Assembly (NCBI RefSeq): GCF_958295425.1
Contig: NC_081148.1
Location: forward strand, 11,887,360 to 11,951,359
From: Solea solea
Taxonomy: Eukaryota; Chordata; Actinopteri; Pleuronectiformes; Soleidae
Length of the DNA stretch: 64,000 nt
Direction of reading: 5' to 3'
Shown: in pieces, positions 23,749 through 37,280 of the stretch
Layout of the letters: every line of letters begins with the position of its first letter
How positions within the stretch are numbered: position 1 is the first letter of the stretch
Program-made: the position numbers and the translations under genes
The notes under the pieces: generated by a model
What the model was told of the DNA's origin: nothing
Databases searched by the model: none
Seen by the model: the letters and a program-made list of their open reading frames with translations, nothing else

Positions 23749-24249
23749 GCTTTTTTTTTTGTTCAGGCATTTGCTTTCACCCACACCGTCCTGCTGCAGG
23801 AAATAGTTGTTGGTGTTTATTAATCCACAGCTGGAAAGAATCACCCAAAACTGCAGTTTTATCTCTGTTTGTATCAGTGTTTGTTGAGAACTTTTTTTCA
23901 GAGTATATTTACCAAATGAAACCAGAAATAATACATTATAATTTTTTTCAAGATGCATGTCTTAGTCAAGTGGGTGTGGGGGTGACTGCCTCAGGCATGA
24001 GAGATGGCACATTATAGGCTTTGGTCTGTTCATCTTCAGGTAAAGACTGATGGCAGCCCTAGCTCTGAAGACCACATAGAACTTGTGCTTAGTTGGATCT
24101 TTTCTCAAAAGTGGATGACATAAATCGGCAGGACTGAAACTTGTCATTCTGGACAGTGTGTCGACCCCTCGACAGGGGTCGGTGGATGGGACCAGTTGTG
24201 TGGTTTAGAAGGAACAAAACTGCAGTGCCGTAACCGATGAATAATTGAA

Positions 24250-24330
24250 CGTCACTTCAACTCAAATTTATTTCGAGAGCCCACTATCACACACAGTGTC
24301 TCAACAGTGCCTTGCAAGCCAAAGGCAGCA
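24250..24330. repeat. Dispersed repeat fragment
   Basis: CTCAAATTTATTTCGAGAGCCCACTATCACACACAGTGTCTCAACAGTGCCTTGCAAG resembles a common teleost repeat containing AATTTATTTATAAAGCCC and ATATCACAAATTTGTCTCA. Recognition is from memory only. Confidence 0.4.
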
Positions 24331-26207
24331 ATAAAGAAATGACTGCTCAAACAAACCCCAACACACAAGAAAAGAAAGAAAATAAAGCTCAGGAGAGATT
24401 CATCCTCCTTGGGCAGCTGGGTGTGCAGCACCTGTGGTAAGTATAAAATGTCCTTTTAAAACCAGGCGAACTTGTAACATGTATACGATTATAACTCTCA
24501 TACAAGAGGTCTAAGGATAGTTCCCAGTGAAATTGGTTCAATTGAAAAACATCAACATCAGCTCTAACATTAGTTATTCAGTTTGCTGTAAGTTCAGCAG
24601 AGCACAGAGCACCCACAGCTGGCTGGGGTCAGTCGGCAGTGTGGGGTTGCTGCGAGGTAGTTTGAAAGTTGGAGGAAATCCAGCTCTTTCACACACTCAA
24701 CTATAGCTTTTAAGTACTGCAGAACACCCCTGTGTTCGCTTGATGGATGGCCATAGAGATTCTTTTCAAAAGAAAAAAACATTTTATCTGCAGTGTTGAG
24801 TGACAGTGTTTTCTTAGCGTATCCATCTTCATTTGAGCTAATGTGCTCTATTGCCATGTGTGTTTGGGAACGGCTGAAGAGATGAGTACAAGTATTCATG
24901 TCTGAGCGATTTTCACAACTGTAGATGGGCTTGTGTATCACTCTGTTCTTAACTTCAACGCTCACTCACACATCTCATTTCCACAATCCCGCTCCAAACA
25001 GCTGAGCGATGTGCTCCGGTATCAAGGGTGAAAGTGAATCTGGCTGCTCGAATTCCCTCCTCCTCCTCCTCCACTGCCCTGACACCTCGTCTTTGCCTTA
25101 AAAAAATGGCTCTAACGAGATGCAAACATGTGAATTAGCAGTGACGTAGACGGAGCGCCCATTTAGGTGTAAATGGCAGCGATGGCACAACTGTCACATT
25201 GTAAAATGGGACTGCGCTGAGATCACAGTGTGCAATATGTAATCAAAAATGGAGGAAAATTGCATTGCGGCTGGGGAATGGAGGGATCAGGAAAGAGAGG
25301 GAGGGAGCCGTCTGAGTCAGGCATACCAGAAGAATCCTTCTCTCTTCATCTGTCTCTGTGGTGTTCGTCTACATGATGCCATCACTCTTCATCGCCTTAT
25401 CTCGCCTTACCACTGCTTTTCATTGTTGTCCCTGCTACAAGCCACTTTTTGTTAGATGCACCTGATAACGTATTTTCATGCTTTAATTCTCTGCATGGTT
25501 GGCTGCATTCATTCAAGAGCGCCCCCCCCCCCACCCTCCCTCTCTCTCAGCTGCGATGTCACAGGGGGCTAAATGCCTCCACAGTTGGAGAACGTGGCAG
25601 CAACAGTCCAGGTCCTGGTGCGACTTCCTGGCGGTGCTGAAAACACCAAGGTCGCTCATTTTTTAAGCTGAGTTTCTTTTTGCTTTAAAGGCACTGCAGT
25701 GGCCAGACCCCTTACATGCAGACACACTCTCTATTCCTTAAAAGCTGTGGTATCAATGTGGTTTCTATGGTAATGGACCCAGAGCCATCAAATGACCAAC
25801 AGCTGTTTTATGCCGTAAGTCAGCACTAGAGCAGCTATTATTGGTTTTGTAGAGCTCATGAAAATAAAATGGTGGCCAGCAACAGATGTTTGTGTGCGAC
25901 GGCTCTGTAAATGCACCAGCTCGGCTCCGTTAAGCAACACGCGGACAGAGCTTATTTATGTGGAGAGGCCTCTATTGGTACAGAGTAAAGGATTCTGGGT
26001 ACAGAGGCTGCAGTGGCTACATTCTCTTTGCCGCACCAACCTTAAAAGTGTTAACAAAAGTAAAAACCCATGGGGCGCCGCACTATTCTGATCTATTGTT
26101 ACAGGAGACAAATGCATGTTGTGGTACAATGAATATCGACCTGCGAGGGAATGAGGAGTGGACCTGTGACCATGAATATGAGCGTGTGTGTGTGTGTGTG
26201 TGTGTGT

Positions 26208-26478
26208 ACCAGGTATTACTAATGTTGTGGGGACCAAAACCTGTTTACACAGTCACATTATGGGGACTTGTCCTCCTTGTGGGGACAAAAAGCAAGTCCC
26301 CATAACGTAAATTACTACATTTTAAGGTGAAGATATGTTTCATGGTTAGGTTGAGGTTAGGGTTAGGGTTAGGGTTAGGATTAGGATTAGGCCAGTAGTA
26401 ATTGTGGTTAAGGTTAGAGTAAGTCTCCAAGAAATGAATGTAAGTCAATGCAATGTCCCCTCAAGTCATGAATGTCGA

Positions 26479-26525
<47 letters not shown>

Positions 26526-26800
26526 TACCAGGTATTACTAATGTTGTGGGGACCAAAACCTGTTTACACAGTCACATTATGGGGACTTGTCCTCCTTGTG
26601 GGGACAAAAAGCAAGTCCCCATAACGTAAATTACTACATTTTAAGGTGAAGATATGTTTCATGGTTAGGTTGAGGTTAGGGTTAGGGTTAGGGTTAGGAT
26701 TAGGATTAGGAGAGTAGTAATTGTGGTTAAGGTTAGAGTAAGTCTCCAAGAAATGAATGTAAGTCAATGCAATGTCCCCTCAAGTCATGAATGTCGAACA
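26208..26800 (+). repeat. Tandem duplication (319-bp period) with telomere-like GGTTAG core
   Basis: Two 274-bp cores, 26208-26481 and 26527-26800, are separated by a GT run. By eye they differ only at one CC/AG dinucleotide after GGATTAGG. Each contains (GGTTAG)-type repeats and a 13-bp perfect inverted repeat, TTATGGGGACTTG...CAAGTCCCCATAA (26258-26270/26293-26305; 26577-26589/26612-26624). Similar sequences with TGTGGGGACC and TTAGGGTTAG are common in fish genomes. The near-identity implies a recent duplication. Confidence 0.85.
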
Positions 26801-26801
26801 T

Positions 26802-26832
<31 letters not shown>

Positions 26833-26890
26833 GTGTGTGCGTGTGTGTGTGTGTGTGTGCGCGCGTGCGTGCGTGCGTGTGCGCGCGCGT
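26802..26890 (+). repeat. GT/GC alternating purine-pyrimidine microsatellite
   Basis: A long run of TG with interspersed CG, ending GCGCGCGCGT. Alternating purine-pyrimidine tracts of this kind favour Z-DNA. A shorter pure GT run lies at 26482-26526 and another at 26184-26206. Confidence 0.85.
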
Positions 26891-27210
26891 CACCTAACAT
26901 AGAGCCACAGCCACTGAGCATTCTGTAGTGGGTTGCGATTGGAGGAGATGAGTCACTGCTCTCAGACAACACCTACCAACATCTTTCCCTCTCTCACACA
27001 CACACACACACCGACGCCGACACAGGTGTGTGCAGATGTTCTTCTAAGGACACTAACGAACCCTAACCTTAACTTAACCAATCTTAGACATAAACTTATG
27101 CAGTTCCAAAGAGATGGCCTTAATCTCCATGAAGACTACTGGTCCTGGCAAGGTCTGTGTTTATGCAGGAAAAGGTCCTTAAAACGGGTGCCTTTTCAGA
27201 TTTGATTGTC

Positions 27211-27328
27211 ACTCACTCATCTTCATCACCGCTTTATCCTCCACATGAGGGTCGCAGGGTGCACACATAGAGACAAACAACTATCCACTCTCACACTCAT
27301 ACCTAACGGTCAACTTAGAGTGTCCGCT
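27211..27328 (-). repeat. LINE-related repeat fragment
   Basis: CACTCATCTTCATCACCGCTTTATCC...GGGTCGCAGGG, then CACACATAGAGACAAACAACTATCCACTCTCACACTCATACCTAACGGTCAACTTAGAGTG. These are two linked parts of the fish repeat whose opposite strand ends in ATGGATGG. The middle is deleted relative to the usual form. Confidence 0.6.
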
Positions 27329-27741
27329 CTTTGCCTAAAGATTTGATTCAGTGTTGGAAAACTACTTAGATTATTGAAGCTCATTGTTCACTCATTGCTC
27401 GTTTGTATTATAACAGAGAGCAGGGATCAATGTCAGGGAAGACGTTGCTCTTAACTGTTGCTTTTGTCTCTTGAAATGGCTTTGATTGTATCAGCGTCGT
27501 GTAATTAATGTTAATTCTTTAATTAACGTTCCTTAAATTGAAATTTGGCTACTTTATTATTAGCATGACCTCTAAGAGCTTGTGTCGTTATCTGAACTAA
27601 GATTATGTGATCGACAGAGGACTTACAGAAGCTCAACATGAAAGCGCGTAATATTCTTTGGAATTTAGAAATCACACAGTGAAAACCAAACGTTTCAATA
27701 GGATTTCTTTTTTGTTTTGCTGTGGATCAGGAGGAAGGACA

Positions 27742-27845
27742 GGGTATCAATTAATCACAGGATGGGTGGCGTTATCCACCTGTCTGCATATTAATATGTC
27801 CTTGAGCAAGACACTTGATCCAGAATTGCTCCCATTGCAGCACTT
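27742..27845 (+). repeat. Fragment of SINE-like repeat tail
   Basis: AATATGTCCTTGAGCAAGACACTTGATCCAGAATTGCTCCC matches the post-tRNA tail of the SINE-like family seen at 2130 and 19118. The tRNA-like part is not convincing. Confidence 0.5.
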
Positions 27846-30800
27846 TGCAGAACATTAGCTGGCGAGGTAGAGGTAGAGAGGCTCTGTACTAGTGCAGCAA
27901 GTATTCACATCTCCTTATGTTTGTGATTTACACTGTTGAACATGTATAGCAGCCACACACGTATGGGTATGTACTGTATGACTTGAGTGTACCTACTCTA
28001 CTGCGTATCCTTGGGACACAGGTTGTTGATTCCTGAGTGGCTGCAGCTACAGAGTCTTTTTTGGTCCCTCACATATGGAAATGTTTAATTTATCTGAATC
28101 TTCTGAGTCATTAATAAATTAAGTTACTTTGGGATATTGAGAGCAGCCAATATGTATAAGTATATATGTGTGTGAGAAGACTTCCCCAGATAAATAAAAA
28201 GATAGATATTAGAGTCATTCCAGTGTCTCTGGCCAATTAAAAACCAATCTTCTCGCTGCTTTCGCATTAAGTTCATATTGATTCATCTTGTTCACAGCAG
28301 ACTTGAGAATTTCCCAACTCCAGAGGGAGTTTTGCCGACAGTGAATTACATGCTTTTACTCCGTTTGCAAGGCTGACCAGTGCGAGAGGCTCCACTATTT
28401 TACGGTCATGTTTTAAATACTTCCAAAAAACGGCAGCTACAATAACGGATGCACGGCAATGTGATCAGCCTAAAAGCTCAGCACAACATGTCTGATCTCG
28501 GGCTGTAGCCAAGTCAGTGCTAATGAAACAATAGTCCCTTGATGTGCGAGGAGATAAACGCAGCCCGACTGATATGGCTGAGTCTTAGATGAAGGTGCTC
28601 ATCAAGAGAGGCTCCATCCTTTATGCAGAGCGAGGATCCTCGTCAGCTCATAATGCTTCGTGATTTGACGGATGTGCGTCTGATTCCGTGTCATCTGATT
28701 ACTTGTCGCACAGTGGGTGTCGTTGGCCTGCTGCTAAACTTTGGGCCAAACGACGTGTTGATTACGCGCACGGATATATTTCAAAGCTATGGGCTGAGTG
28801 ACAGCCACAAGGTACCGCTAGAACATTGATGACCTGCGCTAATGGGGCATGACTGTTTCTCCTGGTGTCGTCAAGTCTGGAGGTTACGCAGTCTCGCCAC
28901 TGTCTCCCCTCTCCCTCTCTCTCTCTCTTATCCAGTGTTGTATGGGCAAGCCAGAGTGGGTTTGATTTGCACACTCATGCCGGTTCTATTCCAGCCTTCA
29001 CACAGCCACTCAAGGATGATAAAATACAGTGCCGAACGGGAGCTGGGAGCCTGCAGCCTGCAGGCTGTTCACTAGGGGATTTTAATTTAGTTGTCTTTTT
29101 TTCTCACACTCCCTTTCTCTTGCCTCTTTCCCACAGTGTTTGTGCATCCTTGCATGCTCCAATGTGATTACAATAGGGAGAGGAGCACACTGGTGTGTGG
29201 ACGTTATGTCACAGAGTGGCTTGCAGATTTTGCATTTATAACGGCATCGGTTAAAAATAAAAGGCATTAAATATGCAAGACTCTGGGAACTGTTTGCTTG
29301 TAGGATCTACAAGTTGCTCGGTCCATCTTCTTGTCCAGTCACTGCGCTAAAACAAGGCACCGAGTCTGTAAGTCGCATTAATTGTGTGTGTGTGTTGTTT
29401 TGCAGGCCACATAACCTTGTACCCACTCTGCCTCTGAGCTGAGATTATGGATCAAGTTTAATTGACTCTGGTAATCTGATTTTGGCATGGGGCGGGGGGG
29501 ATCCTGGATTAAAGTTGTAACTACATCACAAACAGGGAATTGGTGGCCTGTTAGCTGCACAGGCATGGGAAGAATGGAGGCATGTTTAGACATAACATGC
29601 CAGTTGTAATCCAGAAGAGGCTAGACTAAGCTGCCGTGTATGCTAATAGTGTTGCCTGCATGCATGGCTGTAATGAATTACGCTGCCAGTGGGTTAGTCG
29701 CAATGCCCCGCCACACAGATACAGTAATAAAGTGGATACAGTGCCGTGATAAAATACAATGGCAGTAATGATAATAAGTGTAGTGGAGGAATCACATTTG
29801 GTGCTGGCTGCTCAAGCCCCAAGCTGACATTCTGCTACTGGCTTCTGCAAAGTACAACAGGGAAGGGTTGTTCAGAGAACGCCGCAAGCTACGCTAATGG
29901 CCTATCAGTCACCGTGACAGCCGGGTCAGCAACAACTGCAACTTGAGCTCGTATCTATTGCACAGCACGCGGAGATCTGCGTATGACTTAAATATGCATT
30001 AGTCAATGTAAAATGTGCATGCAGCAGACTGTAAGAGACACAAAATACGAGATCTGCACAAGCCTTAAAGAAAATGATGGATGACCAGGTAATAGCAACA
30101 GTGGTAAAAAGCTGTAGTATATCAAGTCAGTGTTTAGTGTGAGTATTGCACATTCATCCCACTCAAGCCTTCTCTTTTGAATGTGCTGCAGTTTGCCCCA
30201 CATCAACCCAGGAGTGCTGCAGCTCGGGCCCAACAATTTGTCCAGTTCTCCACCTTGCCATTTTTCTTTAGGTCAATCTGTCTGCTGAAAAGGACAAACT
30301 CCCTTCATCCTTCTTTCTTTTTCTTTTTTTCTCCTGTTCCTCCCAGCAGCCCTAAGGTCTTTTTTTAACCTTTATTTGTCCAGTGAAGGGTTCTGCTGAG
30401 CATGCATGCTCTGTTCCAGCTTTGCCCTTCTTCATTTGTATACTGCCCCATAAAATGACAGGTTTTCTTTCTGCTCCTGGCCCCCAAGTATCTGTTCAGC
30501 ACTTTAGACGAGGGGGGGGGGGGGTCGTTTCTCAATGATTTTTAGCAAGGCCGGTTCTTTCCAAAAACCTTTGCTCTTCCTGTCGCTCTTTGGCTGAACT
30601 GCTCGTTCCACCAGCACCTTAGAAGTGTCAGACATTATGATTTCTTATGTTTTGGGCTGCATTTATGTGTGTGTTCATTGTTTTATTCTGTCAAACAACA
30701 GCTCGACACCAACTGAGTGGTCTTGGTAGAGCTTAGCTAATGTCAAAGGGATATAAAAAAACATTTAAATGATGTTTCTTTTCTTTACACATCACCCATC

Positions 30801-32737
30801 ATTAATATCCTAAAGCAGGCCCTATGTGTGAACGTCGTGCTCTGCTGCTCAGATATGAAAGCCTCCCTTGCTTCTGCAGCTTCAGTCGCACCACATTTTA
30901 GCTACACAGCTCATCTGGAAAGGATGTACAAGTCTGTCTTGGTTCATCTGGATGCCGAGAACAGCGCGTTCTGTTGTCAGCAGAGCTTTTTTGGCTTTTA
31001 ATCAGCATCCAATTTGCATGGTACCAACTCTGAATGTGTTTCAAGTATCCAGCGCATACTGAGGGAAAAAGATAAGTAATTGAGTATTCGAGGAATGCCA
31101 GCCTGCATGCTGAAAATGCTTTGACTTTGGTGTTACGGTCTCACTATGCAGCATTTTACAGACACGTGGGACTTGAAAGATTGAATACAGTAGCTCCAAC
31201 AAATCAAGAATATAACATTAAGTAAGAAATGGAAATCCCCAAATTTCCATTTCCACTGTGTTTTTTTTTTTTGTATTAAATTATGTATTCAAAATACCAA
31301 TATACTACTTAAAGTAACAAAGCATTGAGTAGTTTTGTGAGTCATTACTTCTTAGATAAATGACATATTAGGGTTTTTAAGAAAAGCAGCTCAGCAAACA
31401 CACATAAACACAGACTCACATTGATTTCCGTTCATTTAGACAGTGTTTTTTTTAGACAACTTTAACCATAACCACAATACAATTCTTAGACCTAAACCTA
31501 GCCAGTTTCTCAGTAATGAGGTTCTGCCTCATTACAACCATACAAGTACACACTCACACCTCCAACACACACACACACACACACACACAACTATGGTGAG
31601 CCTGATTTGTTGAGGTGAGCGATGGTTAAACAGGCCGACACTCTCTGTGAACATTCTAAGCCCATGATGATGATAATAAGTCCCATGAGAGTGTTTGACT
31701 TCCACCCTCACACCTAAAGCCATTTCACCGGAGCTGCTGTCACTCATCATGTGCTGCTTCACATGTGCTGCATCACATCTAACCGTTCAATACATCTGAG
31801 CATGGTTTAGTTCTTACTGATCCCATAACTGATTCCCTCTGAAATGTTTTCCTTTTGACCCTTAGTTCACTGGATGGATTTTGTCAGGTTTCTTTTTTTT
31901 TTTTTTTTTTTTTTTCATGATCTTAACTCATATGAAGTGCTATTTGCTCTTTGAGTGTACGAGTCTGCTCACAGCCTTTAGAGCTTCATTTCAGCTGCAT
32001 TACTAATGCTTCTGGGCTACTTCTTCATTTTTTTCCTGCAACATCAGTTCATTGAACTGTAATTAACAGCAGCTTTCATTGTCCCTCCATGACGTCGCTC
32101 CGAGGACAAACACACTATTATATTTCGTCCCTTCTCTACGATATATTCTTGCTACTCAGTAGGAAACCGTGAAGAGTGTTTTCTTGCTTGATGTTTGATA
32201 GCTGTTGTCTCTCTTATCGCTTGCCCTATCTCGTCCGGGCCAAGCGTCAAGCTGCAAAGTCAATCATGCAGATTTTTTCCTCCATTACTTTTCAATAGCG
32301 CAGGCATATACGGGCCTGCAGAGGTATTATTACTACACCTGCTTTCGCTAACCTTTGGCATTGTGGTACGGACGGTCAGTGAGTTGGACATAAAGATTTA
32401 TTGTTGGTGTCAAATGCAGCTAGTGCACGCCACAGCTATGTGCTGTTGGCTGCCGACTTGGGAAGGACATTGGTCAGTCGGGTCAGAATCTGTGATTGAC
32501 AGTGTGTGTTTGGTGATGTGGATGCTCGTGCATTATTCACCATAAGTACTTGATGGAGGCATGCACAAAGACTCCCAACGATCCAACTTATTTCTGGGAA
32601 CTGGCACCACAGTTACTGTTTATACCTCCAAAAAAGGGCTTAAAATCTGAAAGGGGAAATCCAGGATTTTTCAACCTGCTCTATAAATGTGGCTGTGTTA
32701 GTCATTAGAACATTTAGAATTGGTCCAGTAGGTCGGT

Positions 32738-33186
32738 GTGGTCGGCAGCTGCAAAAAACAAGAAGCAATGGCTACATTGTAATCCCATGCAGAAACTGCG
32801 GCATTCTATTTTATGTCCACTATAAGTGCTTGTTTTTGCAGATAAATGGCTCAAACTGTTCGTTATCGTTACGGTTATTCTCGCTCGGAGGTCTCACATA
32901 GGTGATGGATGTTTGATACCTCAGACACCGCACAATGCGCTGTCTCTCACTCCCGTTTACTGCTTAAGCTCCCTGTAACAAGTCTCAAGTTTCTGTGGGG
33001 ATTTATAGCCAGAGTTTAGTGACGCGAGTGCTTCAGTAATGGTGTCAAACTCATAAACCAACAGTTTGAGCCATTTATTAGTCAAAAACAAGCACTTTTT
33101 AGTGGACTTTATGTGGAATGCCACCGTTGATGGATTGCATTGCATTACAGTGGAGCCGTTGCCGTCGTGTTGCAGCTGCCAGCCAA
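32738..33186. repeat. Large imperfect inverted repeat
   Basis: The left arm (about 32738-32870) and the reverse complement of the right arm (about 33046-33186) share GGCAGCTGCAA, TGTAATCC/TGTAATGC, GGCATTC, GTCCACTA, AGTGCTTGTTTTTG and TAAATGGCTCAAACTGTT in the same order. These are two opposed copies of one dispersed repeat about 180 bp apart, able to fold into a hairpin in the primary transcript. Confidence 0.75.
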
Positions 33187-34409
33187 AACACATCTACTGA
33201 AGCAATTATAAAGGGTTTTTGTAATCCACAATTATAAACATAGAGCCCAGGTTGGAAAAGTCCCTTTTAATTAATTTAGGGAAGAATGATTTTAATTTCT
33301 GTATTTCACATCCTCTTTCCTCCACTAACACACAGAAAGGCCCTATTGGACTCAGTGATGAGTGACTGCTGCCTTACATCCCTCCAGTGTCCTGTCCCCC
33401 CCGAACCATTCATTTCATCTCAGGCCACTGCTCTACAACTGTGCTTAGAAATGCTCTGTTGAAGGTTGCAAACCCTCACCGGCCCCAACAGGCTCATCAG
33501 CCTTTGCGTAAACACGGAGAGAGAATCTCCCACTTGGCCACTCAACGAGACAATGATGGACTCCGCCAGCATGTATGTGGATCCGTCTCACGGACACAAA
33601 CTTGCACGGAGCTGCTTGGTTTATGGAGATAGCGTACGCTTTATTTAGCGGCGTCAACATGACGGAGGCTAATTTTAAAAGTCACTGGTGGGCTCTGGGC
33701 CTGTGGCACAGAGCAGAGTGAGGCACTAGTGGGTTCCATTACAAGTGAGCTTGTTTCTTTTGTCTCTAACACAACAGATGCAAAACCATGTGGACACAGC
33801 GATACAGTTGAAACTTTTTTTTTTATTAAAAAGATGTCTGTAGAGTCTGAAGCCGGGGCTGTCACAGTATGTTCCGTGAGTGCTGAAGGAGTCTGTCGTG
33901 CCGATTCCAAAGCAGAATAAAGCAAAGCAAATTGACTGTGATGTTGATAAGAGCTTAATGAGCATCTGCTAACAACTGTGTCTGCGAGGAAACACAAAAA
34001 AGCAAATTAACTTTGTTTTCATTCTTCTTTCCCCAGCTCCTGTCCCACTTCTTGTCGACAGAGTAGGAAGATTATTGTTGCGTTCAGTTTCTCCGGCTAT
34101 GAGTGTCAACAAAATGCATGAAATGCAGAAAGTAAATACTGGTGAAGAATATTCACTTGACAAGGTTGTTAGTCGTTTATGCTCATTTGGACAGCTTCCT
34201 GACATTTTCTTGACGTTCATTTGTGTTTTGCTTGCATGTCATATCCGGGCTGTGTAACAGTTGGAAAACGTATCATCTTCGTTTTGAGGATTGCTGTAAC
34301 TATGCAGGCCTCGCTCCTGCTCGCTGATTATATTTGATTTGACTGGACTGCTTTTACGATGGTTTTTATCTGATCAACATTCTCCACTCTCTCTTCTTTT
34401 CCGCCTCAG

Positions 34410-34537
34410 GATCTGAAGAAGGTGCTGTCTTTCCCCCCATACCCTGGGGAGTTTTTGCACCCAGTCGTGTATGCCTGCACGGCGGTCATGTTGCTCTGCC
34501 TCTTCGCCTCCATCATCACCTACATCGTGCACCACAG
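34410..34537 (+). CDS. adgra1: ADGRA1 coding exon: transmembrane helix 1
   Basis: This exon encodes residues 141-182 and two bases of codon 183. It opens with [15 protein letters not shown], a short linker after the GPS, followed by the first hydrophobic helix (about residues 155-180) and an HH end. The sequence is close to the start of human ADGRA1 as I recall it, which begins Met-Asp-Leu-Lys. The acceptor is CCGCCTCAG (ends 34409) and the donor GTAAGA (34538). It enters in phase 0 and leaves in phase 2. The reading frame is unbroken and the match to ADGRA1 over helix 1 is strong. It lies 19.6 kb downstream of the GPS exon. Confidence 0.93.
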
Positions 34538-36495
34538 GTAAGAAGATGTCACCACCTCGCTTGTGTCTGCCGTGGATGCTGTTCTTAAAGCAGTGAGTGA
34601 GCGCGTGTTGTGTGTTATTACAGCACGCCAAATCATCGTCACTTTAACACATCTGTGGCATTAATACAGTGTTATTGTCATAGCTCTTCGTTCCATATTA
34701 ATATAAAATATATAGGAAATGTTTCAAATGTCACATAGCCGTTGAAATAGTGAATATGTATTGTGACGCTGTGAGAATAACGCGTTTGAATGCTGTCTTT
34801 TCAGATGTGAGTCTTTGCTCTTACGTTTGTGTCCTTGTCCTTACCGTGACTAAAGCAGCAAATTGATCAAACTAGGTGCAGCAGCATATGCGTCTTACAT
34901 CCATCAGTGACACAGGGGACAAAGACAGGGTGTGTTCCTCTGCAGTCAGACGGTGTTGACAGCAGCATCCGTGTCGTCTGGCATTGCAGCAGTGACTGAA
35001 GTGAAATTGCAAAACTGCAGCCCCGGAAGAAAGCAATTTGAAAATTGCAGGAGATTAAGAATTGAGTTTGAACGGCAATGTCAACAGTTTCCAATCAGCA
35101 CTGGACGCACCCATGTTTGATGGCCTGAGAATTAAATAAACCAAACGCTAAAGGTACACTTGGACTTAATGCAAAGATTAACTGTAAAGCCATCTAAAAA
35201 AAATGCTAAAACCCTCTAACAGGGGTATTTCATGAAATTCATGATGCATTTTTAAAACTACTATATACAACTATAGTGGTTGTAAAGCAACACAGTTTTG
35301 TGTACTGACTTGACACCTTATACGAATAAAAAAAACTATTTTATTTGACTGTCAAACCTTTTAAATTGAGAAACAGGACTTTCTGTGTTGCAATATTTTG
35401 CTTTTATTCTGTTACTCTCCTCAACCCTCTTTAGTTTTTGTGCTGCCTCTGCCATGCCACCCTTTTGTAGTTCTCTGTGTTGCACGGACGTGGAACCAGA
35501 TGCCAGTGCAGGAGATGAAGACCTGCTCAGGGTCTGACAGTGGTGCCGTTCAAGTTGACGTACAATCAAAATAAGCTTGGAAATATTATTTGATGGTTGA
35601 AATCCTACAATACTACAGAAAAAAATCTGAAATTATCATTTATTCATAGGCAGTGATGCTCGCTCGCATTTTTGCTATTTCTCAGATGGAGTGTGGAGTG
35701 AGGAACATGATTAATTTTTCTGTTGGAATGATCACTATCAGTATCTAAGTTCATGATCCAGCTCCTTGCAGCTGTGACTTGATTCCGCTGCCTATTTCCG
35801 CACACGGCGCTCCATAGAGAGTTTTTTTTTTTCTCCTGTGATCCTCATATTAATACAACTACAACACTTCTCCTCCTTTTCCACACTTCCCTCCTCAAAC
35901 CCTCCCTCTCTGTAGTAACACTCCAGTTGTGTAGTATCGCTCGACATGACTGACAGTATCCAAGCTGCGAAGCATCGGGAACATGTGTTTAATGGATAGA
36001 ATGCGAGGAAAGGCTGGCACAGTGCGCGTTTTTTGCGCATTTGTCACTTTCTCACGTTGGTCCGTAACAACATGCACACATGCAGTAGAATGTGTGCAGC
36101 AGTATTCTTTGTCGGTCAGTGAGGTAAGTCAACGTAGACTGTGATTAATGGTGCAGCGTAGGGATGCATAAGGTGAGGACACTCTGCAGTGTCGCGTCTT
36201 TGAGTCCAGTTGGTGCAAGTTTTTGTGAAACAAGTTTTGTCAGAGTCATGACTCGGTCAAAATGGGAAACACACATGTCACACGTACAGACTGGATTCAT
36301 AGGAACTTACTTAGTGTTATTGTCATTATGCTTGTGGCTGTCACAGTATGTTCTGTATCCCCCAAGGAAGAGGAAAAACAAAACGCATGAAAAAAATGAA
36401 AAAACACCATCCAGCTTGATTTAGTTTTATTTAATTTTATAATACAGTATATACTTTGTAATGGTAATGGCCCTTTATCACTGTGGACATTTTGG

Positions 36496-36702
36496 CAGGT
36501 GTTGCTGAAAACATTAATGATGGCTCTGTTGAGTTCATGTAAGTCAGGACAGTGTGACAGAGAGCCAGCATGCACTCGGAGACTGAACAAGCTCAATTTA
36601 AATCAGCCATCTTTCCTTTGATTACATCAGTGATGTTCCTACGAAATGTCTGTTACAAAAAAACTATACATCATAAGTATAGCCTATTAATTAAAATGAC
36701 CA
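36496..36702 (+). repeat. Direct repeat, copy 1
   Basis: CAGGTGTTGCTGAAAACATT...GAACAAGCTCAATTTAAATCAGCC...ACTATACATCATAAGTATAGCC...TTAAAATGACCA. A second copy lies at 37281-37489 in the same orientation, about 786 bp on, with scattered substitutions and small indels. Confidence 0.8.
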
Positions 36703-37280
36703 AACCACTGTGGAAAATCTAGACAAAAGTTCTTAATGTTCATAAAAAAAGATTAATAAATAATATGATACATTCATACATGACATAGCTTAGAAGTTTA
36801 AAAAGCTACTTGAGTATTAAAACTACTCAAATGATTTTGTTTCCTATTATGCTGGGAATTATTGTGAGAAAGAAATTCACATTTATATGTGTTTATTTTC
36901 TGAGCCAATGAGTAGCGAGTTGGAGGTCATGTGTCAAGAGAGAGGAGTTTGACGTGACACAGCTTACAGGTGCAAGATAATACAAGTTATTAGTGGAAAT
37001 ACGTAACCTACTGTACATATTTCATTAAGTTGGTTACTGTCATATTGGAGTATACAAAACGTGAACTCTACATGTTCAATGGAGGGACTGTTGTGAACAA
37101 TTTCATCCGACGAGGAGTCTACGTTCAGACGGTTAGCCACCTGCGTTAGCCTAGCTCTACGGTGAGCAAGAAGCTAGCACTCTGGGATGCTAAGGGTGTG
37201 TGTTCGCCGACACGGGGAGCGCGAAACATCGGAGTGACCGAGATGAAGCTGGAGCACCATCGACATCTGCTGTGGCCTTT

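Larger units (their letters stand above)
14855..34409 (+). other. adgra1: Long ADGRA1 intron between GPS exon and helix 1 exon
   Basis: A 19.6-kb intron with donor GTGAGT and acceptor CCTCAG. It contains the CpG-dense block, the gap, the Tc1 relic, a MITE-like element, SINE/LINE fragments, the tandem duplication and the large inverted repeat listed separately. No other exon could be supported. Confidence 0.8.

Noticed and set aside
32195..32545. 116-codon + frame in the long intron
   Set aside because: No homology and no splice-site support in a convincing phase; likely chance.
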